A stretch of DNA of 44,639 nt, from positions 1 to 44,639 of the forward strand of contig JABWCM010000014.1 in NCBI GenBank assembly GCA_013360285.1, in the 5' to 3' direction. The notes under the pieces are model-generated. The model worked only from the letters and a program-made list of their open reading frames with translations. It was not told where the DNA came from and ran no database searches. Within the stretch, counting starts at the first letter, position 1; every line of letters begins with the position of its first letter. Shown piece by piece: positions 41,286 through 44,639 of this stretch. Source of the stretch: Myxococcales bacterium. Its GTDB lineage: Bacteria > Myxococcota_A > UBA9042 > JABWCM01. The position numbers and the translations under genes were made by a program.

Positions 41286-41646
41286 AACCGCCTCGCATTG
41301 GATTCGTCGGGCCGCCCCACATACCGTAGACTAGCCAGCATCCCGTTTTCGATTTTTACGCGCACCATATAGGATATTTCGGATTTCCGCGTCACTTCGA
41401 ACCGGAAGGACACGGGATATCGATCTCCAGATTCACGAAGATAATGTAAGGACCGACTCACGGTCAACGGCCGAAATATCTACGTGCATGTTCAGCGATA
41501 CAACTTGTTTCCAATCGTCGTGATGTTTGACAACGAACCTGCCTTTGTTAGACTCGCCGCGATGTTTGGGCCGCTTCAGGCTGCATGTGGTTCCAACCGG
41601 AAACATCGTTAATTTAATAATATTCACTGATCATTTAGCGTGAGTC
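41286..41646. other. 361-bp divergent spacer, no convincing gene
   Basis: The spacer lies between the kinase gene (minus) and trmB (plus). Two short minus-strand frames overlap in it (41433-41627 and 41231-41467), the second beginning with TTG and running into the kinase start; neither resembles a known family. The stretch 41607-41640 is strongly A/T-rich and is the likely promoter area for trmB, but no box pair with good spacing stands out. Confidence 0.4.
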
Positions 41647-42354
41647 GTGACAAAAGCAGTGATTGTTGAGGCAACCGCCACGGGCGCTGGCACATTTTAT
41701 CATGGACTTTATGGTGGCGCGGTATCTCAACGGCGAGCGCACGGAAAAAATCGTGGGGCGGTAGGCGAGCAACTTCTTGATCCATTTGGAAACGAAGACG
41801 CGGTGCACACATTTCGTTCGTGGATTGACTTTGGAGGAAAGCTGGAAGTTGACCTCGGGTTCGGCCGCGGTGGATTTCTTGTTGAGCAGGCCTCCCGCAC
41901 CAGAGAATCGCGATGGGTGGGTTTTGAAGTACGTACCCGCCTGTGCATGGAAGTCATGGACCGCCTCAACCGGCAAGGCATTTCCAACGTTCGGATTATT
42001 CAGGCAGATGCACGACCAATTGTCGATCAGTTTTTTCCGGTCGGCTCTATCTCGCACTTCTACGTTGGGTTTCCCGATCCGTGGTGGAAAAAGAAACACC
42101 ACAAAAGACGGATCTTCAGTCCGGAATTCGTCCACACGCTCCATTCCAAACTTACTGCCACTGGCTCCGTCATTCTGCGCACCGATGTCACAGACTACGC
42201 ACAAAACGTGCGTGAAGTGTTCAACGCACACGGGGGTTTTGACACACAAGTGGTGACTCCAGACGAACTGGTCCCGACCGACAGAGAACGCCGGTGCGCG
42301 GATTTTGGTCTCCCGGTCAGCCGCCTAAGGTTTACGAAAAAGGGTTGCTTGTGA
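41647..42354 (+). CDS. trmB: tRNA (guanine-N7)-methyltransferase
   Basis: A 235-residue SAM-dependent methyltransferase that makes m7G46 in tRNA. Motif I is V-D-L-G-F-G-R-G (about 68-75), matching the SAM-binding GxGxG region of TrmB. It is followed by G-F-E-V-R near 93, Q-A-D-A-R near 120, and the family signature F-P-D-P-W-W-K-K-K-H-H-K-R-R (about 141-154), where the Asp and Pro-Trp contact substrate and SAM. The C-terminal end has T-D near 178 for guanine recognition. The first 50 residues or so are unlike E. coli TrmB and may be partly untranslated: the GTG at 41647 has no clear Shine-Dalgarno site, so a later start is possible. Confidence 0.92.
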   Translation: MTKAVIVEATATGAGTFYHGLYGGAVSQRRAHGKNRGAVGEQLLDPFGNEDAVHTFRSWIDFGGKLEVDLGFGRGGFLVEQASRTRESRWVGFEVRTRLCMEVMDRLNRQGISNVRIIQADARPIVDQFFPVGSISHFYVGFPDPWWKKKHHKRRIFSPEFVHTLHSKLTATGSVILRTDVTDYAQNVREVFNAHGGFDTQVVTPDELVPTDRERRCADFGLPVSRLRFTKKGCL

Positions 42355-42481
42355 GAACCTACGTACCAAGTGCGGGTGACCCAACCGGCGCCGTCCCGGT
42401 ATAGAGCCGCGTCCACAATGGGGTCGGTTCAATCGAAAAACCTGGTCGGCCCATGGTCGCACGATTCGCTTTTCCATTGGT

Positions 42482-42497
42482 GAACCTTAAGAGGTTC
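42482..42497. promoter_or_regulatory. Inverted repeat GAACCT-TAAG-AGGTTC upstream of the Fe-S oxidoreductase gene
   Basis: Perfect 6-bp arms with a 4-base spacer lie 35 bp before the ATG at 42532. It could be an operator or a leader hairpin. Flanking bases do not extend the pairing. Confidence 0.3.
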
Positions 42498-42531
42498 CAG
42501 TAACATAACGACATGAAAGCGTAGGTTAGAA

Positions 42532-44535
42532 ATGACTTCACTCAATCCCTGGATCATGATCGTATTGCTTCTGCTGGCCATGGGCTTTTTTGCTCACAGC
42601 ATCCGCGGTCGCATCCTGCTGTTGGCCGCGGGAAAACCCGACGCACGTTTTGATCAGGTTGGCAAACGCCTTGGCGCAGTTTTACGGATCGCCATTGGGC
42701 AACGAAAGATGTTTAAAGAACCGGTGTACGGTCTGATGCATGCACTGATTTTCTGGGGGTTTCTCGTGCTCCTGGTACGAAGTCTAGTGCTGATCGTCAT
42801 GGCATTTTCGCCGGAATTCATGCTGCCCGGCTTGGTGGGTCAGGTTTACACTTTCTGTAAGGATGTAGTGGAGGTGATCGTACTCGCGATGGTGGTGTAT
42901 GCCGCTTACCGTCGTCTGTTTAATAAACCCAGTCGGATCACCGCATCGACCGAAGGTCTCCTTATCTTAGCTCTGATCGGCGGGCTCATGATCACGGACT
43001 TTCTTTTTGACGGGGCGCGTTTTGCTGCGGTTTCAAACCATCCCGAGGCCGCACATTCTCCGGTTGGAGCCATGGTAGGGAGCTGGTTGTCCCAAATGGG
43101 ATCCGGTGGCCTAAAATTCATTGAAGTCACGTCATATTGGGCTCACATCGGCATTTTGTTTGGATTTCTGAATCTTCTTCCTCATTCCAAACACATGCAT
43201 GTGATCACATCTATTCCAAACGTTTTTTTCGCAAAACTGGAACCTCGCGGCAAACTGACGGACATGAACCTAGAGGATGAGTCCGTCGAAACCTTCGGAA
43301 GCGGCCGTGCGGAGGATTTAACGTGGAAACAGATGCTTGATCTGTACACGTGCACCGAGTGCGGACGCTGCGAAGTCAACTGCCCCGCATGGCAGTCGGA
43401 CAAACCATTAAACCCGAAGCTGCTTATCAAAGATCTCCAAGAACACCTACTATCCGCGGAAGACAGATTGATGAAGCGGAAAACCGACGCGGAACTACCG
43501 CCCAACAATGAGGACGGCGAAAGCAAAATGATCCTTGCCGTCAACGAGGATGTGATTTGGTCGTGCACAACATGTCGGTCCTGCGAAGAAAATTGTCCTG
43601 TGATGATCACGCACGTCGACAAGATCGTCGATATGCGTCGGTATCTGGTATTAACCGAAGCCCGATTTCCGAAGGAACTCAACTCCACGCTTCGAAATAT
43701 AGAGCAAAAGGGAAATCCGTGGGGACTGGCAACCAATGCGCGGGCAAATTGGACGTCCGATGACGACCTTGATGGTATTGAAATACCACACATTTCTGAA
43801 GCACCCGACGCAGAATATCTGTTTTGGGTCGGGTGCGCCGGCGCATACGACGATAGGCAGCGCAAAGTGACCAAAGCACTCGCCAAGATTCTTCATCATG
43901 CAAAGGTGAGCTTCGCTATTTTAGGGACAGACGAGAGCTGTACTGGGGACCCGGCTCGCCGTCTTGGAAACGAATATCTGTTCCAGACCTTGGCTCAAAC
44001 CAATGTGGAAGTTCTCAATGGGTTCAACATACGCAAAATTCTCACCCATTGCCCACATTGCCTTAACACGCTGCTCAACGAATACCCGACGTTCGGCGGG
44101 AAATATGAGGTAGTCCATCATTCGCAGCTCATCGCAAAACTGATCGCCGATGGAAAAATCCGACCCACCAACAGCCTAGACAAAACCATCACCTACCACG
44201 ATTCGTGTTATCTGGGGCGATACAACGATATTTATGATGATCCACGCAATGTTGTCGCGGCGATTCCGGGCACAAAACTCGTAGAAATGGACCGAAATAG
44301 AAAGTCCGGCATGTGTTGTGGCGCCGGCGGCTCGAGAATCTGGATGGAGGAACGGCTTGGTAAACGGGTTAATCACCTACGGGTAGAACAAGCAATGGAA
44401 AAAAAGCCAGATCTAATCGCAAGTGCATGCCCATTCTGCCTCACCATGGTTCGAGACGGTATCGCGGACAAGGGAGCAGGTGATAAGATCGAAGCAAGAG
44501 ATATCGCCGAGTTGCTGGCGGACTCTATTCAGTAA
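42532..44535 (+). CDS. Membrane-anchored Fe-S oxidoreductase with two CCG domains (HdrD/GlpC-like)
   Basis: A 667-residue protein. The N-terminal domain (1 to about 225) has five or six membrane helices resembling the nitrate-reductase gamma (NarI/HdrE) cytochrome b fold, with His residues such as His23, His70, His170 and His205 as possible haem ligands. Two 4Fe-4S motifs follow: C274-x2-C277-x2-C280-x3-C284-P and C345-x2-C348-x2-C351-x3-C355-P. Two CCG domains complete it, visible in H-C-P-H-C, H-D-S-C-Y, M-C-C-G-A-G-G and A-C-P-F-C. This architecture is known for ETF-linked or quinone-linked Fe-S oxidoreductases, which pass electrons from beta-oxidation-type flavoproteins to menaquinone. 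No etfAB genes are in the window. A repeat copy begins 3 bp after the stop. Confidence 0.9.
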   Translation: MTSLNPWIMIVLLLLAMGFFAHSIRGRILLLAAGKPDARFDQVGKRLGAVLRIAIGQRKMFKEPVYGLMHALIFWGFLVLLVRSLVLIVMAFSPEFMLPGLVGQVYTFCKDVVEVIVLAMVVYAAYRRLFNKPSRITASTEGLLILALIGGLMITDFLFDGARFAAVSNHPEAAHSPVGAMVGSWLSQMGSGGLKFIEVTSYWAHIGILFGFLNLLPHSKHMHVITSIPNVFFAKLEPRGKLTDMNLEDESVETFGSGRAEDLTWKQMLDLYTCTECGRCEVNCPAWQSDKPLNPKLLIKDLQEHLLSAEDRLMKRKTDAELPPNNEDGESKMILAVNEDVIWSCTTCRSCEENCPVMITHVDKIVDMRRYLVLTEARFPKELNSTLRNIEQKGNPWGLATNARANWTSDDDLDGIEIPHISEAPDAEYLFWVGCAGAYDDRQRKVTKALAKILHHAKVSFAILGTDESCTGDPARRLGNEYLFQTLAQTNVEVLNGFNIRKILTHCPHCLNTLLNEYPTFGGKYEVVHHSQLIAKLIADGKIRPTNSLDKTITYHDSCYLGRYNDIYDDPRNVVAAIPGTKLVEMDRNRKSGMCCGAGGSRIWMEERLGKRVNHLRVEQAMEKKPDLIASACPFCLTMVRDGIADKGAGDKIEARDIAELLADSIQ

Positions 44536-44537
44536 CT

Positions 44538-44639
44538 GAGAGGGTGTTCCATAAATGGGAAATCATCCCCAAAACGGCGATTTTTAGCTGCATTGGCAGC
44601 GGCACGACTGAGGAATATCGGGAATATTCCGCAAGGAGT
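44538..44639. repeat. Structured intergenic repeat, copy C (partial, cut by the window end)
   Basis: It begins 3 bp after the Fe-S oxidoreductase stop with the arm GAGAGGGTGTTCCATAAAT, akin to the arms at 1512-1539 and 35507-35524. The core at about 44576-44635 has the same 60-nt length as copy B read on its minus strand, with matching blocks GGCG, ATTT-TAGCTG, TGAG, ATATCGGGAATAT and CGCAAG. The central hairpin here is GGAATAT-CGGGA-ATATTCC (7 bp). The CTG/CAG stem CTGC-ATTG-GCAG is specific to this copy. The other arm lies beyond the window. Confidence 0.75.

Noticed and set aside
41231..41627. Two overlapping short minus-strand frames upstream of the second kinase, possibly one frameshifted small gene
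   Set aside because: The frames are in different phases, the second starts with TTG and overlaps the kinase start, and neither has a Shine-Dalgarno site or recognisable motif. Kept only as a note on the spacer.
44538..44639. End of an insertion sequence
   Set aside because: The arm resembles an IS end, but no transposase gene is visible in any copy and the core matches the two short non-coding repeats. An IS origin of the family is not excluded.

Overview
The window reads as a chromosomal segment of a Gram-negative deltaproteobacterial-type bacterium, most likely Myxococcota or the neighbouring Bradymonadota-like lineages. The reasons are: lipoprotein signal peptides and a predicted outer-membrane barrel; two eukaryotic-type Ser/Thr kinases; PEGA-type envelope proteins; a J-domain/TPR protein; an IPT-domain metalloprotease lipoprotein; and a secreted M23 peptidase ending in a MYXO-CTERM-like tail (Gly-Cys, membrane helix, arginines). 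This placement is inference from gene content. No rRNA, tRNA, CRISPR array, phage gene or transposase gene was seen.

Layout. 1-1447 (minus): rpoZ followed by an envelope protein. 1668-5666: lipoproteins and a J-domain protein. 5663-7520: folate-salvage ligase and TyrRS, convergent. 7805-10418: an amidotransferase-like protein convergent with a polytopic membrane protein. 10517-13212 (plus): a tight run of MocA-like nucleotidyltransferase, UPRTase-like protein, HPRT and an MBL-fold hydrolase. 13310-14991: a small lipoprotein and a cation/Ca2+ exchanger, convergent across a structured repeat. 14992-15478: an unusual G-tract and repeat-rich spacer. 15479-18720 (plus): unknown protein, beta-propeller-like lipoprotein, M23 peptidase. 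18736-21186 (minus): a ClpA-like ATPase. 21295-23434 (plus): HAD phosphatase, single-pass membrane protein, D-Ala-D-Ala ligase. 29555-23431 (minus): FAH-family hydrolase, MoxR, DUF58, TgpA-like transglutaminase and a double-PilZ protein, mostly with overlapping ends. 29700-35451 (plus): bi-domain oxidoreductase, heparinase II/III-like protein and glycosyltransferase, translationally coupled and probably part of a polysaccharide locus. 35704-41285: one Ser/Thr kinase convergent with a second kinase that is coupled to a TPR/PEGA/barrel protein. 41647-44535 (plus): trmB and a membrane-anchored CCG-domain Fe-S oxidoreductase.

The most unusual signal is not a protein. A family of intergenic structured repeats has two complete members (13804-14035 and 35507-35669), a third entering the right edge (44538 onward), a probable tail at the left edge (1-108) and an arms-only palindrome (1512-1539). 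The copies share a core of about 60 nt but have different terminal arms. Within each copy the arms stay complementary, and a small core hairpin with a CGGGA loop shows compensatory changes between two copies. This suggests a structured RNA or hairpin-DNA element, or a non-autonomous mobile repeat.
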